DNA of 40,088 nucleotides from Alphaproteobacteria bacterium (GCA_027482195.1 JAIXWE010000075.1:1-40088), one strand, 5' to 3'. Shown: positions 24,824 to 33,807, counted from the first letter of the stretch. Translations and numbers: made by a program. The notes: generated by a model from the sequence alone, not told the origin.

Positions 24824-25548
24824 TGCAATGCTTCCGCAACTAATTTCTTTGAAACGGTTTCAATGCCCTGTTCCAAGCGGCTCATCACCTCGTCGTGGGG
24901 AAGGTGAGGGGGGATAAAGGGCAAAAATTCAAAAACAACTTTCCCGGGCTTTTTTAAAAAACTGTTCCGACCCCAGTAAACACCACTATTCATCGCAAGC
25001 GGCACAATGGGAAGATGTGTGGCGTCATACATGCGTAAAATGCCGCGTTTATAGGGCTTTTCAGCCGATGTTGTTTCAAGGCCCACGCGGGTTCCTTGAA
25101 CGAAAATCACAATTGGACGATTGAGTTTCATCATGCGTACCGATTCCTTGGTAATATGCTCACGGCTTGTTTGGCCTTGCGAACGATCAATCGCGATCAT
25201 ATCGCCTTTCAGCGCATGCCAGCCCCATAAAGGAATATAAGTCAGTTCTTTTTTCAAAATAATCGCCGGATCACGAAAAAGAAGGTGAAGTTTCATCGTC
25301 TCGTAAGCGGAGTAATGTTTAGAGGCAACAAGAAAAGGATAATCTTTCGGAAGATTTTCAACACCGCGAACCTCAAAATCGAGACCCAAAACATATTTTT
25401 CAATGATATGCACGCCGCGGAAATAAATATTGAGAAAATTTAAAAACCACGGACGTGGCAATATCAAAAAAGGTGTCAGCAAGATAGAGTAAACAGCCGT
25501 ATAGCCGTAAAATGCGATATTAAAGAGGATTTGGCGCAAAAAAATCAT
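24820..25548 (-). CDS. Lysophospholipid acyltransferase (PlsC-like)
   Basis: 242-residue membrane-associated acyltransferase of the 1-acyl-glycerol-3-phosphate type. An N-terminal hydrophobic region (about 8-32) is followed by VRGVENLPKDYPFLVASKHYSAYET, where the acyltransferase His is followed by Glu where E. coli PlsC has Asp; later comes IVIFVQGTRVG, in place of FPEGTR, and PIVPLAMNSGVYWGRNSFLKKPG. The E and Q forms recur in the alphaproteobacterial branch of the family, so activity is still likely. It overlaps ydcF and DUF2125 by 4 bases each. Acceptor not certain: phosphatidic acid synthesis or another lysolipid. Confidence 0.88.
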   Translation of the reverse strand: MIFLRQILFNIAFYGYTAVYSILLTPFLILPRPWFLNFLNIYFRGVHIIEKYVLGLDFEVRGVENLPKDYPFLVASKHYSAYETMKLHLLFRDPAIILKKELTYIPLWGWHALKGDMIAIDRSQGQTSREHITKESVRMMKLNRPIVIFVQGTRVGLETTSAEKPYKRGILRMYDATHLPIVPLAMNSGVYWGRNSFLKKPGKVVFEFLPFIPPHLPHDEVMSRLEQGIETVSKKLVAEALQ

Positions 25549-26162
25549 TGTTTCATCTCTGCTGGCAACGGGGATGTGGCGTGGGGGAAAAATAAAATCC
25601 GCAAAAGTGTAACAAGAAATTTATGATACTCCGTAAAGCAAAGTTTCCAGTAATTGAGCTGATGCGGCAAAAAATTATGCGGTAAAATTGGATGTGCAAT
25701 AATTTTTGTTTCCGGCAAAGCGTGATGAAATTCAAGAAGGGCGCGCGGCATGTGATAATTCGCGGTGACAATCCGCACACTGTGGAAATCATTTGCGGCA
25801 ATCCAATCACGCGCCTCGGTCGCATTGCCAATGGTGTTGTCGGCTGTGCGGCCTAAGGTAATACAGCAAGGTGTGGGAATATTTTTATCATGAAGACCCA
25901 AAAGTTCACGCAACCGCACATCCGGGTTAACGCCGGACACCAACAATCCTTTGGCTTTATTTTCTTTCATTAATTCCAAGGCGCGGGTGATGCGGTTTGT
26001 GCCGCCGGTAAGGGCAATAATGCCGTCGGTTGTCGTGATGATTTTTGGTTCCGACATGAGGGCGATTGAGCCAGTGAAGATCACAAATCCACCCAGCCAG
26101 CCAAAAATGAACAGAATAACCGATCCTGCAAGGATGGTGAAAAGACGTTTCAAAAAAGTCAT
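25545..26162 (-). CDS. YdcF family (DUF218) protein
   Basis: 205 residues starting at ATG 26162, which overlaps the ftsX stop in ATGA; a longer in-frame extension into ftsX is ignored because it would be translated from inside that gene. A single transmembrane segment (about 8-33) precedes the DUF218 fold: TDGIIALTGGTNRITRALEL, AKGLLVSGVNPDVRLREL, LGRTADNTIGNATEARDWI and RIVTANYHMPRALLEFHHALP. Relatives (SanA/YdcF/ElyC) act in envelope barrier or lipid-carrier control, but the reaction is not settled. Its position between ftsX and plsC is conserved in alphaproteobacteria. Confidence 0.9.
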   Translation of the reverse strand: MTFLKRLFTILAGSVILFIFGWLGGFVIFTGSIALMSEPKIITTTDGIIALTGGTNRITRALELMKENKAKGLLVSGVNPDVRLRELLGLHDKNIPTPCCITLGRTADNTIGNATEARDWIAANDFHSVRIVTANYHMPRALLEFHHALPETKIIAHPILPHNFLPHQLNYWKLCFTEYHKFLVTLLRILFFPHATSPLPAEMKQ

Positions 26163-27055
26163 GGCATGGCTCTTAAAACGCGCATCACTGTATTTTGTGC
26201 AGTGAGAAAAGAGAGAATAATCAAAATAAAAGGCACGGCGGCAATAAAAGCGTAGGATGCCAGGGAGTGATGATCCGTCGGGATCAATAGCCCCGTTTGC
26301 GGCTTTAAAATAAAGAACAAGACAAGAAGCAAAACAAAAGCGCAAGAACCAACGACCACGCCGCGCAAACTTAAACGCAAAATATAATTGCGAAATTGTT
26401 TTGCGATATAACGATCTTCGGCTCCCATAATGTGAAGCAAGCGCAATTCTTCGTGGTGAATAGCCATACGCGAACGCACGGCGCCCGCGATTGTCATCGC
26501 CGTGATAACAAGGATGATAATCAATAATGCCAAAGCCACAAGACGAATGGTGGTGGTTAAGCGCATTAAATCAGTCAACCATGTTTCATAGGCATCAATG
26601 CGGACATCATCTGATAAATTTGTGATGGTTTTGCGAATGGTGGCGATTGTTTCCGCATCACGAATGCGCAAATCAACTTGAATGAGTGTGGGAAGGGGCA
26701 GATCGCCCAATTGTGATTCAAGGCCGCCCAACCACGGCGCGATAAGGCCCGAGATATCATCACGATTTAAACGTGTGGCGCGTTTTACGTTATCTATTTC
26801 GCCCAAAGCGCGCTCAATAGATGTGGCAAGTGCGGGCGCATTATTACCGGCCGGAATTTCGATGGTGAGGGAGTTCTCAAGCCCTGATGTCCATTGGCTC
26901 AGCGCTTTCCCCAAAACCATACTTGTTGACGTCGCCAAAAGACACAGCAATGTCATCAACGCCAAGAGCATGATTAAAAATTCCGTTCCCAATTTTTGGT
27001 GAAGCGGAATATCGTAATGGGCATCTTTCGATTTATGGATGAAGATGCTGTTCAT
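26159..27055 (-). CDS. ftsX: Cell division protein FtsX
   Basis: Membrane subunit of the FtsEX ABC-type complex that controls septal peptidoglycan hydrolases in response to FtsE ATP hydrolysis. The 298 residues have an N-terminal cytoplasmic part, TM1 (about 28-50), a periplasmic domain (about 55-165), then three further transmembrane segments (about 168-190, 222-245, 265-288), the FtsX layout. The cytoplasmic AIHHEELRLLHIMGAEDRYIA motif is typical. The start overlaps the ftsE stop by 4 bases and the stop overlaps ydcF by 4 bases. Confidence 0.94.
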   Translation of the reverse strand: MNSIFIHKSKDAHYDIPLHQKLGTEFLIMLLALMTLLCLLATSTSMVLGKALSQWTSGLENSLTIEIPAGNNAPALATSIERALGEIDNVKRATRLNRDDISGLIAPWLGGLESQLGDLPLPTLIQVDLRIRDAETIATIRKTITNLSDDVRIDAYETWLTDLMRLTTTIRLVALALLIIILVITAMTIAGAVRSRMAIHHEELRLLHIMGAEDRYIAKQFRNYILRLSLRGVVVGSCAFVLLLVLFFILKPQTGLLIPTDHHSLASYAFIAAVPFILIILSFLTAQNTVMRVLRAMP

Positions 27056-27747
27056 GCCGCGTCTCCATCAAAATTCGTTTCGTCTTGCGGATCAAAAACG
27101 CGCAATTGTCCATGGTTTAAAACAAGGCGCGGGTAACGAAATTGCTCTAAAATATTAAGATTATGCGTGGCAATGACAATGGTTGTACCCATGCGATTAA
27201 GCTGTTCAATCAAGCTCATTAATTTCATACCAATTTCATCGTCGAGATTTCCCGTAGGCTCATCGGCCAGCAAAAGACGCGGGCGCGCAATCACCGCGCG
27301 GGCAACCGCAATGCGTTGTTGTTGCCCACCCGATAACGTGGCGGGAAGCCGGTTCATGCAATCACCCAAACCCACCCATTCCAACAACTCATGGACATGG
27401 GATTTGATTTCAGATTCAGGCCGCCCACAAATCCGCAAAGGCAAAGCCACGTTATCAAAAGCTGACAGGTGATTAAGCAAGCGGAAATCTTGAAACACCA
27501 CGCCAATTTGTTGGCGCAAAGGCACAAGTTCAGTGCGGGTCAAAGACCCGACATCATCGTCAAACATATTGATAAGCCCGCGCGTGGGCTTGCGCCCCAG
27601 ATATAATAAGGACATGAGCGAGGTTTTACCCGCACCGCTTGGGCCACATAAAAAATGAAACGACCCGGGTTTGAGGGTAAAGGAAATATCCGCCAACACC
27701 TCAGGGCCGATTCCATAGCGTAAGCCAACATGTTCAAACCGGATCAT
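27052..27747 (-). CDS. ftsE: Cell division ATP-binding protein FtsE
   Basis: ABC ATPase partner of FtsX. Walker A is GPSGAGKT (35-42), Q-loop VVFQDFRLL (about 84-92), signature LSGGQQQR (138-145), Walker [13 protein letters not shown] (158-169) and H-loop ATHN. 231 residues from ATG 27747, which has GAAAGAG just upstream; an in-frame TTG at 27774 would add nine residues and begin before that ribosome site. First gene of the five-gene leftward operon. Confidence 0.95.
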   Translation of the reverse strand: MIRFEHVGLRYGIGPEVLADISFTLKPGSFHFLCGPSGAGKTSLMSLLYLGRKPTRGLINMFDDDVGSLTRTELVPLRQQIGVVFQDFRLLNHLSAFDNVALPLRICGRPESEIKSHVHELLEWVGLGDCMNRLPATLSGGQQQRIAVARAVIARPRLLLADEPTGNLDDEIGMKLMSLIEQLNRMGTTIVIATHNLNILEQFRYPRLVLNHGQLRVFDPQDETNFDGDAA

Positions 27748-27777
27748 ATGATTCGCTCTTTCAAAGTTACTCAATCA

Positions 27778-27806
27778 TTGATACCTTTTTGAAGGTTTCA
27801 AATAAA
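27778..27806 (+). promoter_or_regulatory. Possible promoter of the zinc-ribbon gene
   Basis: TTGATA (27778-27783), a 17-base spacer, then AATAAA (27801-27806), placing a start about 13 bases before ATG 27826. The -10 match is only partial (4 of 6) and the resulting leader has no clear ribosome site, so this is tentative. ftsE is divergent, 78 bases away. Confidence 0.28.
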
Positions 27807-27825
27807 GATACTTTTCGTACGTCAG

Positions 27826-28527
27826 ATGATTTTAACGTGTCCAAATTGCCAGGCGCAATTCATGATCTCGGCTTCCGCATTGGGGGCGGAGGGGCGCGGC
27901 GTGCGTTGTGGGAAATGTTCGCACAAATGGCACGCATCCCCCCCACGTGACAGTCTTGACGATTTAAAAACGATCAATGTCACCGACACCGCGTCTCCCG
28001 CTTCGACAAAAATAGTAGATGAGCCGCCGGCGTTTTTAAAAACACCACCACCCGCACCACCAGAGTCTGCGCCGTCATCTGGCAAGAAGTTCGTGGTGAC
28101 TTTTTTAGATGTTGAAAAACAAAAAAAACTTGCGGCTGTTTTGGTTGGGCTTGCAATTATTTTTGTTACTGTGTGGGGGCTTGTTGGAATACGCCATCAC
28201 TTGCCAATTCTTCATCCTTTTTTTGTGGCGTTGGGGTGGCATGATGTTGTCCCCGAACCTCAACTTGTTTTTGAACGCCCGCAATTAAATATGACCCAAG
28301 GCCGTAAAGCCGTCAGTGTGAATGTCATCAATTTGTCAACAGAAAGCGCGGTGTTACCACCGGTGAAAGTGCGCTTTTATAAGGGAAAGCAATTGATGCA
28401 AGAAGAAATTATTCGCGCAGATCAGGATAAAATCAACGCTGAGTCGAGTGTGACCATCACGCACGGGTTTGAACGCTTGCCCGAAGGGTTGACGGAGTTG
28501 CGTTTCAGTTTTATCAACCCGGAATAA
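27826..28527 (+). CDS. MJ0042-type zinc-ribbon membrane protein
   Basis: 233 residues. An N-terminal zinc ribbon has two CxxC pairs, Cys5/Cys8 (CPNCQAQF) and Cys28/Cys31 (CGKCSHKW). A Pro/Ser-rich cytoplasmic linker (about 38-88) leads to one transmembrane helix (about 100-125) and a beta-rich periplasmic domain (about 145-233) resembling the DUF3426 region, with VNVINLSTESAVLPPVKVRFY. The combination is common in proteobacteria, with unknown role; the gene is conserved beside ftsE in alphaproteobacteria. The 3' end overlaps the convergent lysA gene by 14 bases. Confidence 0.88.
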   Translation: MILTCPNCQAQFMISASALGAEGRGVRCGKCSHKWHASPPRDSLDDLKTINVTDTASPASTKIVDEPPAFLKTPPPAPPESAPSSGKKFVVTFLDVEKQKKLAAVLVGLAIIFVTVWGLVGIRHHLPILHPFFVALGWHDVVPEPQLVFERPQLNMTQGRKAVSVNVINLSTESAVLPPVKVRFYKGKQLMQEEIIRADQDKINAESSVTITHGFERLPEGLTELRFSFINPE

Positions 28528-29773
28528 TTTCTTGCGCCCAAATGTCGGTGTAATCTTGGCGCCGGCGCACGCAATGAATCTGTTCATCCTTAACCAAAAT
28601 TTCGGCGCATAATGGCCGTGTGTTATATTGGCTACTCATCACAGATCCGTAAGCTCCGGCAATCATAATGGCCACCAAGTCACCAGGCTTTACGGATGGA
28701 AAATCACGTTCCAATGCGAAATAATCACCTGTCTCACATACGGGGCCGACAATATCGGCCATGCCGCTATTTTCTTTTTTGGTAACCGTCAGAATAGGAT
28801 GATACGCATCATAAAGTGTGGGGCGGATCAATTCATTCATCCCCGCATCCACAATCACAAAACGCTTGTTATATTGCTCTTTTACGCTGATAACGCGGGT
28901 TAAAAGACATCCCGATTCAGCCACCAAAATGCGCCCAGGTTCAATCGCAACATGAATATCAAGAGGGCCAAAAATGCGCGCAATCATCGCGGCATAGGCC
29001 GCGAGATCCGCCTTTGGCTCATCTTGATAAGGAACCCAGAGCCCGCCACCCAAATCGGCGTGGTGAACTTTGTGGCCTTGGGCGCGCAAATCCAAAATCA
29101 TTTTTGCCATACGCTCAAAAGCTTTTTCAAAAGGATCAAGGCGCGGCACGCCGGATCCGATATGCATGCTCAATCCATCAATTTTGATAAAGGGATGTGC
29201 GGCATAAGTTTGATACAAATCAAAAATTTCTGAGTCCATTAATCCGAATTTATGCTCACCTTCGCCGGTACTTGTTTTGCTATGGGCAAAGGATTCAATA
29301 TCGGGATTAAAGCGCAGCGCAACATGTACATTTTGATTCATCTCACGCGATAAAGAATCAAGGGCGATAAGTTCATCTCGCGTTTCCACATTGATCTGAC
29401 GAATGCGGTATTGCAGGGCTGCGCGTAATTCATCATGCGTTTTTCCAACACCGGAAAACAAGATTTTATCAGGCGAAAATCCTGATTTTAATGCGCGGTA
29501 CATCTCACCGATTGAAACAATATCACATCCGGCACCAAGCTTTGCGAAGCTGTTCATCACGGCTAAATTGCTGTTTGCTTTGCACGCATAAGCGATGAGA
29601 GGTTTTGTCGCATGTGGCCAAGCATTGTTCAACGCATTGGCCAAAAGAGTGTAAGAATTTTTCAAGCTCTCAAAGCTGTAAATATAAGTTGGCGTGCCAT
29701 GAATTTTTGCAATCTCGGCCAAGGGAATTGTGCCGACACATAAAATATTGTCGCGATAATCAAAGGGTTTCAT
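28514..29773 (-). CDS. lysA: Diaminopimelate decarboxylase
   Basis: PLP enzyme making L-lysine from meso-diaminopimelate. The 419 residues show the fold III PLP lysine, Lys65 in YACKANSN; GLSMHIGSG, ADLGGGLWVPY and AIEPGRILVAESG (PLP phosphate site); and the substrate Cys in VGPVCETGD, then GAYGSVMSSQYNTRP. The tiny lptM gene lies 3 bases upstream on the same strand. In relatives argH normally lies before lptM; here it is absent. With lysC at 34.6 kb the cell has both ends of the lysine/DAP branch, though DAP synthesis genes are elsewhere. Confidence 0.97.
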   Translation of the reverse strand: MKPFDYRDNILCVGTIPLAEIAKIHGTPTYIYSFESLKNSYTLLANALNNAWPHATKPLIAYACKANSNLAVMNSFAKLGAGCDIVSIGEMYRALKSGFSPDKILFSGVGKTHDELRAALQYRIRQINVETRDELIALDSLSREMNQNVHVALRFNPDIESFAHSKTSTGEGEHKFGLMDSEIFDLYQTYAAHPFIKIDGLSMHIGSGVPRLDPFEKAFERMAKMILDLRAQGHKVHHADLGGGLWVPYQDEPKADLAAYAAMIARIFGPLDIHVAIEPGRILVAESGCLLTRVISVKEQYNKRFVIVDAGMNELIRPTLYDAYHPILTVTKKENSGMADIVGPVCETGDYFALERDFPSVKPGDLVAIMIAGAYGSVMSSQYNTRPLCAEILVKDEQIHCVRRRQDYTDIWAQEIIPG

Positions 29774-29776
29774 GAC

Positions 29777-29956
29777 TTAATTGCTTTCGGAAAAAATGGG
29801 CGAGGGTGAGGGCGGCGCACCTTGCGGATAGCTGCGCGGAAAAGTATCTTTTTCCTTTCCTTGGGGCCCTGTTAATTTCTGTGGTTTTGTTCCGCACGCA
29901 CTCAAAGCCATGACGGCCAAGGCAATGCATACGCAAAAAGTAAATGGTTTTTTCAT
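29777..29956 (-). CDS. lptM: LPS translocon maturation chaperone LptM (YifL-like lipoprotein)
   Basis: A 59-residue small lipoprotein. The signal (MKKPFTFCVCIALAVMALSA) ends in the lipobox ALSAC with Cys21, followed by GTKPQKLTGPQG and a Pro/Ser-rich tail ending in FSESN. The CGxK/RGPLxxP-like start after Cys and the position directly before lysA identify the LptM family, lipoproteins that help LptD form its native disulfides in the outer membrane LPS exporter. The lysA ATG is 3 bases after its stop codon. It is divergent from the TlpA-like gene, 24 bases away. Confidence 0.8.
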   Translation of the reverse strand: MKKPFTFCVCIALAVMALSACGTKPQKLTGPQGKEKDTFPRSYPQGAPPSPSPIFSESN

Positions 29957-29980
29957 GAAATCTGTTGTATCACGCTTGGC

Positions 29981-30592
29981 ATGACGAAAAAAGCGCGCGG
30001 GTTTCTTCTTTTTACGGTTATCCTTATTTTCTGGTGTGGGGCTTATGTGTTCTTCAAACCCTCTGCGCGATCTGTGTTATCGGAAAATGATCCGGCTTTT
30101 GCGAATTTTGCTAAAATTTTTCATAGTGTTGAAATTGAAAACCCTCCATCTTTCCTGCCCCAAGCTTATGTCGAAACCGCCCCGGGAAAGTTTGAATCCC
30201 TCCCTAAAATTGATTCCGGAAAAATTCGTGTGATTAATGTCTGGGCGACGTGGTGCCCACCTTGTATCAAGGAGCTTCCATTGCTTGCGAAGTTTCAGGC
30301 GCAACACCCTGATATTAAAGTAATTTTGCTTTCTTATGATCTTCAGAAATCACATGAGGAGTTAGAGGCTTTCACCGAAAAGCACGGGGCGGGGAACTTG
30401 CCCGTCATCTCAGACAGCCGTTTGGAATTGCGCCGTATTTTGCCATTTACAGTACTGCCCAGTACCTTAATTATTAATGAAAAGGGGCAGGTTTTATATA
30501 CCATAAAAGGGGAAGGTGATTGGACATCCTCAGAAGTCACAGATTTTTTTAAGGCTTTTATGGGATCATCGAATCATGAGCCTCAGCCGTGA
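29981..30592 (+). CDS. TlpA-like membrane-anchored thioredoxin
   Basis: 203 residues: one N-terminal transmembrane segment (about 7-26), then a thioredoxin domain exposed to the periplasm with the active site WATWCPPCIKELP, Cys92 and Cys95. A cis-Pro in LPSTLIINEKGQV closes the site. Such TlpA/ResA/CcmG-type proteins reduce periplasmic disulfides, often for cytochrome c or cytochrome oxidase assembly. In alphaproteobacteria tlpA is typically next to argH and lptM-lysA; here argH is missing. Its 3' end overlaps the pentapeptide-repeat gene by 17 bases. Confidence 0.9.
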   Translation: MTKKARGFLLFTVILIFWCGAYVFFKPSARSVLSENDPAFANFAKIFHSVEIENPPSFLPQAYVETAPGKFESLPKIDSGKIRVINVWATWCPPCIKELPLLAKFQAQHPDIKVILLSYDLQKSHEELEAFTEKHGAGNLPVISDSRLELRRILPFTVLPSTLIINEKGQVLYTIKGEGDWTSSEVTDFFKAFMGSSNHEPQP

Positions 30593-31880
30593 TGAAAGTT
30601 TCAGTTTTTTAACGCAAGATCAGTTGGATGCGCTGGTCAGCCTTCACGAGCGTTTTTTACAAGGGCGCATTGGTGGACGGCGCGCCGTTTTAAAACGTGC
30701 GGATTTAACCGGATTAAAAATTGTGGGTCGTGATTTGCGCCAAGCCGATTTTTCCGGATGTATTATGCGCGAGATGGATTTGAGCGCGACAAGTTTTCAA
30801 GAGGCCTCACTTTATGCATGTGATTTAAGTCACTCCAATCTCAATAACACGAATTTCATTCGTGCCGATTTACGCGGAGTGCGGATTGAACAAGCCACAT
30901 TGAATAATGCCGACCTTGGTAAGGCGGATTTGCGCGCAGGCGGCGTGAGCATTGATGGTGGTTACCACCCGCCGCAAAATGTCAGTTTTCGCGGAGCAAA
31001 TTTAACCGGCGCGCGGATGGTCGGATGCATGGCCAATCATGCCGACTTTTCCGATGCAATTATGGTTCAGGTGAATATCCAGCAAGCAGATTTGCGTGGC
31101 GCAGTTTTGAATAATGCCGATTTATCGAATGCCGATATTACCGGTTCGCAATTAAGCGGAGCATTTTTTCACAACACCATTCTTGTGGGTGTGGATATCT
31201 CATCCGTGCGGGATCGTGGTTACGATTTATCACAAGCCATCACTGATGACAGTGCCGGAAAAGCAGTGACGGATTTTGAACGCCCGTTGCAAGTAATGTT
31301 AGAGGAGCACCGTATTTGGTTGGAAACCGCCGGCAAGCGCGGCGCGCAGATTGATTTTTCCGGTTATGATCTGCGCCCATTAGGGTCATTTAAGAAATAC
31401 CGATTAACCGCGATCCGTGCCGTGAAGGCAAAATTATTTGGCATGAATCTTTACAAGGTGGAATTGCAAAGTGCTGTCATGGATGGTGCGGATTTATACC
31501 GCTGTGATGCGGAGTCGGCCGATTTGCGTGGCATTAGTTTGGTGGGCGCGAATTTATCACATGCAAATTTGAAACATGCGAATTTTTCCGGATTAATGTT
31601 GGGTGCCAGCACCGCGCAGCGTTTCGCACCATCCAATTTATCACACGCAATTTTGCGGTATGCTGATTTATCACATGCAAATTTGCGCCAAGTGAATTTG
31701 CAAGATGCCGATTTAACCTGTGCCGATTTGCGCGGTGCTGATTTGCGCGAATGTAATTTGCAGGGTGCTAAATTAGAAGACGCACGATTGGAAGGCGCGT
31801 TGTTTAATGACGCGCAAACAGATGAGGGGCAAACGGGGCGCGTTTTCTCACTGAATGCGTTGCAAGATAAAGGATTATAA
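30576..31880 (+). CDS. Pentapeptide-repeat protein with two repeat blocks
   Basis: 434 residues from ATG 30576. After a 44-residue N-terminal region come tandem A(D/N)LxX pentapeptides, expected to form a right-handed quadrilateral beta-helix. The first block runs about 45-225 (ADLTGLKI, ADFSG, ANLTG, ADLRG, ADLSN); a non-repeat linker (about 226-275) holds VMLEEHRIWLETAGKRGAQI; the second block runs about 276-425 with ADLSHANLRQVNLQDADLTC. The middle helix and HxxWL motif recur in alphaproteobacterial members. No signal peptide or membrane segment, so probably cytoplasmic. The function is unknown; some pentapeptide proteins mimic DNA and bind gyrase. Overlaps etfA at its 3' end by 6 bases. 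Confidence 0.9.
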   Translation: MSLSRDESFSFLTQDQLDALVSLHERFLQGRIGGRRAVLKRADLTGLKIVGRDLRQADFSGCIMREMDLSATSFQEASLYACDLSHSNLNNTNFIRADLRGVRIEQATLNNADLGKADLRAGGVSIDGGYHPPQNVSFRGANLTGARMVGCMANHADFSDAIMVQVNIQQADLRGAVLNNADLSNADITGSQLSGAFFHNTILVGVDISSVRDRGYDLSQAITDDSAGKAVTDFERPLQVMLEEHRIWLETAGKRGAQIDFSGYDLRPLGSFKKYRLTAIRAVKAKLFGMNLYKVELQSAVMDGADLYRCDAESADLRGISLVGANLSHANLKHANFSGLMLGASTAQRFAPSNLSHAILRYADLSHANLRQVNLQDADLTCADLRGADLRECNLQGAKLEDARLEGALFNDAQTDEGQTGRVFSLNALQDKGL

Positions 31881-32804
31881 TTTTTCTGTAAGCTCTGGCG
31901 TGGCTTGGAATAAATCCGCGACCAAACCGTAATCGGCCACTTGAAAAATTGGTGCTTCCGCGTCTTTGTTAATGGCCACGATGACTTTTGAATCTTTCAT
32001 GCCCGCAAGATGTTGAATGGCTCCCGAGATACCGATGGCGATATATAAGGTGGGGGCGACAACTTTGCCCGTTTGGCCCACTTGATAATCATTCGGTGCA
32101 TATCCGGAGTCAACGGCGGCGCGCGATGCACCAACGGCGGCACCAATTTTATCGGCCAATTTTTCAATCAACGCAAAATTCTCAGCCGAACCAACACCGC
32201 GCCCGCCCGAAACGATCATTCCCGCCGCCGTGAGTTCCGGACGGGCGGATTTTGTAAGTTCCTGTCCTTCAAATGAAACATGGGGTGATAAAGATGCGGC
32301 CGCAAGATTTTCAATGGACGCCCCGCCATTTAATTCAGCCGCCGCAAAATTTGTTCCGCGCACGGTTAGTAATTTAGTTGCGTCGGAAGATTGCACCGTG
32401 GCAATGGCGTTGCCAGCATAAACGGGGCGGGTAAAGGTATTGGCATCAATCACCGATGTGATGTCGGAAATTTGTTGTACATCCAGAAGTGCGGATAAGC
32501 GCGGCAAAAGATTTTTACCAAAGGTGGTCGCAGGTGCCAAAATATGGGTGTAATTTTTGGCAATAGTGAGAATGAGATTTGTCAGATTTTCCGCCAAAAA
32601 ATGCTGATAAGCGGGGGCATCTGCGTAAAGAATTTTTGCAATGCCGGAGATTTTTGCGGCCATGTCACGTGCGCCCGCGCAGTTAGATCCGGCAATTAAA
32701 ACATGCACCTCATCACCGCATTGCGTGGCGGCCGTGACACAATTTAAGGTCGCGGGTTTGAGAGCATTATGGTCATGTTCGGCAATCACAAGAACGGGCA
32801 TCAC
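31875..32804 (-). CDS. etfA: Electron transfer flavoprotein subunit alpha
   Basis: 309 residues. EtfA, with FAD, accepts electrons from acyl-CoA dehydrogenases and passes them to ETF-quinone oxidoreductase. The FAD domain near the C-terminus is clear: [70 protein letters not shown]. The start overlaps the etfB stop by 4 bases (ATGA). Confidence 0.96.
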   Translation of the reverse strand: MMPVLVIAEHDHNALKPATLNCVTAATQCGDEVHVLIAGSNCAGARDMAAKISGIAKILYADAPAYQHFLAENLTNLILTIAKNYTHILAPATTFGKNLLPRLSALLDVQQISDITSVIDANTFTRPVYAGNAIATVQSSDATKLLTVRGTNFAAAELNGGASIENLAAASLSPHVSFEGQELTKSARPELTAAGMIVSGGRGVGSAENFALIEKLADKIGAAVGASRAAVDSGYAPNDYQVGQTGKVVAPTLYIAIGISGAIQHLAGMKDSKVIVAINKDAEAPIFQVADYGLVADLFQATPELTEKL

Positions 32805-33565
32805 ATCACCTTGCTTTCAGTTTTTAATTTTGCAATCAGCTCATCCACGGAAGCAACTTTGCCGCCGCCCACACGTTTTGCGGGTTCGGTGACCGAGAGA
32901 ATTTTAAGACGCGGTGCAACCGTCACGCCATAATCTTCGGGTTTTGTCACACTTAACGGTTTTTGTTTTGCCTTCATGATGTTTGGCAACGCGGCATAAC
33001 GCGGTTCATTCAAACGCAAATCGGTGGTAACAATGGCCGGTAAATTCACCGCCAATGTTTCAAGCCCGCCATCAATTTCGCGAGTTACTTTTGCCACATC
33101 TCCCGCAATTTCTAATTTCGAGGCAAAGGTCGCTTGTGGCCAATCAAGAAGAGCCGCAAGCATTTGCCCCGTTTGATTGCTGTCGTCATCAATGGATTGT
33201 TTACCCATGATGACAAGGTTTGGATTTTCTTGCGCCACAATTGCCTTCAAAATTTTGGCAACCGTTAGCGGTTCTACCCCGCCCAAATCAATCGGGTGCG
33301 ACGTTTCCACCAAAATTCCGCGATCGGCGCCAATGGCCATTGCGGCGCGCAACACATCTTGTGCAACAGAGGGGCCGATTGTGACGACAATAATTTCACT
33401 TGCGATTGATTTTTCTTTGAGCCGCACGGCTTCTTCCACCGCGATCTCATCAAACGGGTTCATCGACATTTTGACGTTTGCAAGTTCCACGCCCGTGTGA
33501 TCAGCCTTGACGCGAATTTTGACGTTATAGTCAACCACACGTTTGATGGGGACAAGAATTTTCAT
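32801..33565 (-). CDS. etfB: Electron transfer flavoprotein subunit beta
   Basis: 254 residues. The AMP-binding half of [22 protein letters not shown] at the start, [19 protein letters not shown], and [32 protein letters not shown], the ETF-beta signature region. Tightly coupled to etfA. Upstream lies the 65-residue HIG1-like gene (12-base gap) and ubiG (on the same strand), giving a set linked to ubiquinone-dependent respiration. 3-hydroxybutyryl-CoA dehydrogenase, often next to etfA in relatives, is not here. Confidence 0.96.
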   Translation of the reverse strand: MKILVPIKRVVDYNVKIRVKADHTGVELANVKMSMNPFDEIAVEEAVRLKEKSIASEIIVVTIGPSVAQDVLRAAMAIGADRGILVETSHPIDLGGVEPLTVAKILKAIVAQENPNLVIMGKQSIDDDSNQTGQMLAALLDWPQATFASKLEIAGDVAKVTREIDGGLETLAVNLPAIVTTDLRLNEPRYAALPNIMKAKQKPLSVTKPEDYGVTVAPRLKILSVTEPAKRVGGGKVASVDELIAKLKTESKVM

Positions 33566-33577
33566 CCGGCGAAATCC

Positions 33578-33775
33578 TTATTTTTGTGACAAGAAAAAGA
33601 CAAGAGCAAGAAGAGCCAGCGCCACACCTTGCAACACCACACGGGCTTGCATAAGTTTATTGCCGTATTTGCGGTTAAACTCCCCGCCACGGATCATACC
33701 AACAAGCCCGATGACCAAAACCACCAAGACACAAATCATGGCCAGAACAGCCAGTGCGATCAAAATTCCATTCAT
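33578..33775 (-). CDS. HIG1-like twin-transmembrane small protein
   Basis: A 65-residue membrane protein with two transmembrane helices (about 5-27 and 45-62) joined by a short polar loop with RGGEFNRKYGNKLMQARV. The loop and layout match the small HIG1/twin-transmembrane proteins found just upstream of etfB in alphaproteobacteria. Mitochondrial HIG1 proteins associate with respiratory complexes; a similar role here is inference. ATG at 33775; gap of 12 bases to etfB. Confidence 0.85.
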   Translation of the reverse strand: MNGILIALAVLAMICVLVVLVIGLVGMIRGGEFNRKYGNKLMQARVVLQGVALALLALVFFLSQK

Positions 33776-33807
33776 AATAATAAGATAGAGTGAATCGCGC
33801 CCGATGT

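Noticed and set aside
24820-25548. Apparent loss of PlsC catalytic motifs (HxxxxE and VQGTR)
   Set aside because: From what I know of the alphaproteobacterial branch, the Glu and Gln forms are common there, so this is a subfamily trait rather than inactivation.
25545-26345. YdcF with a 61-residue N-terminal extension reaching into ftsX
   Set aside because: The ATG at 26162 overlaps the ftsX stop in the same ATGA manner as its neighbours, and the extension has no family similarity.
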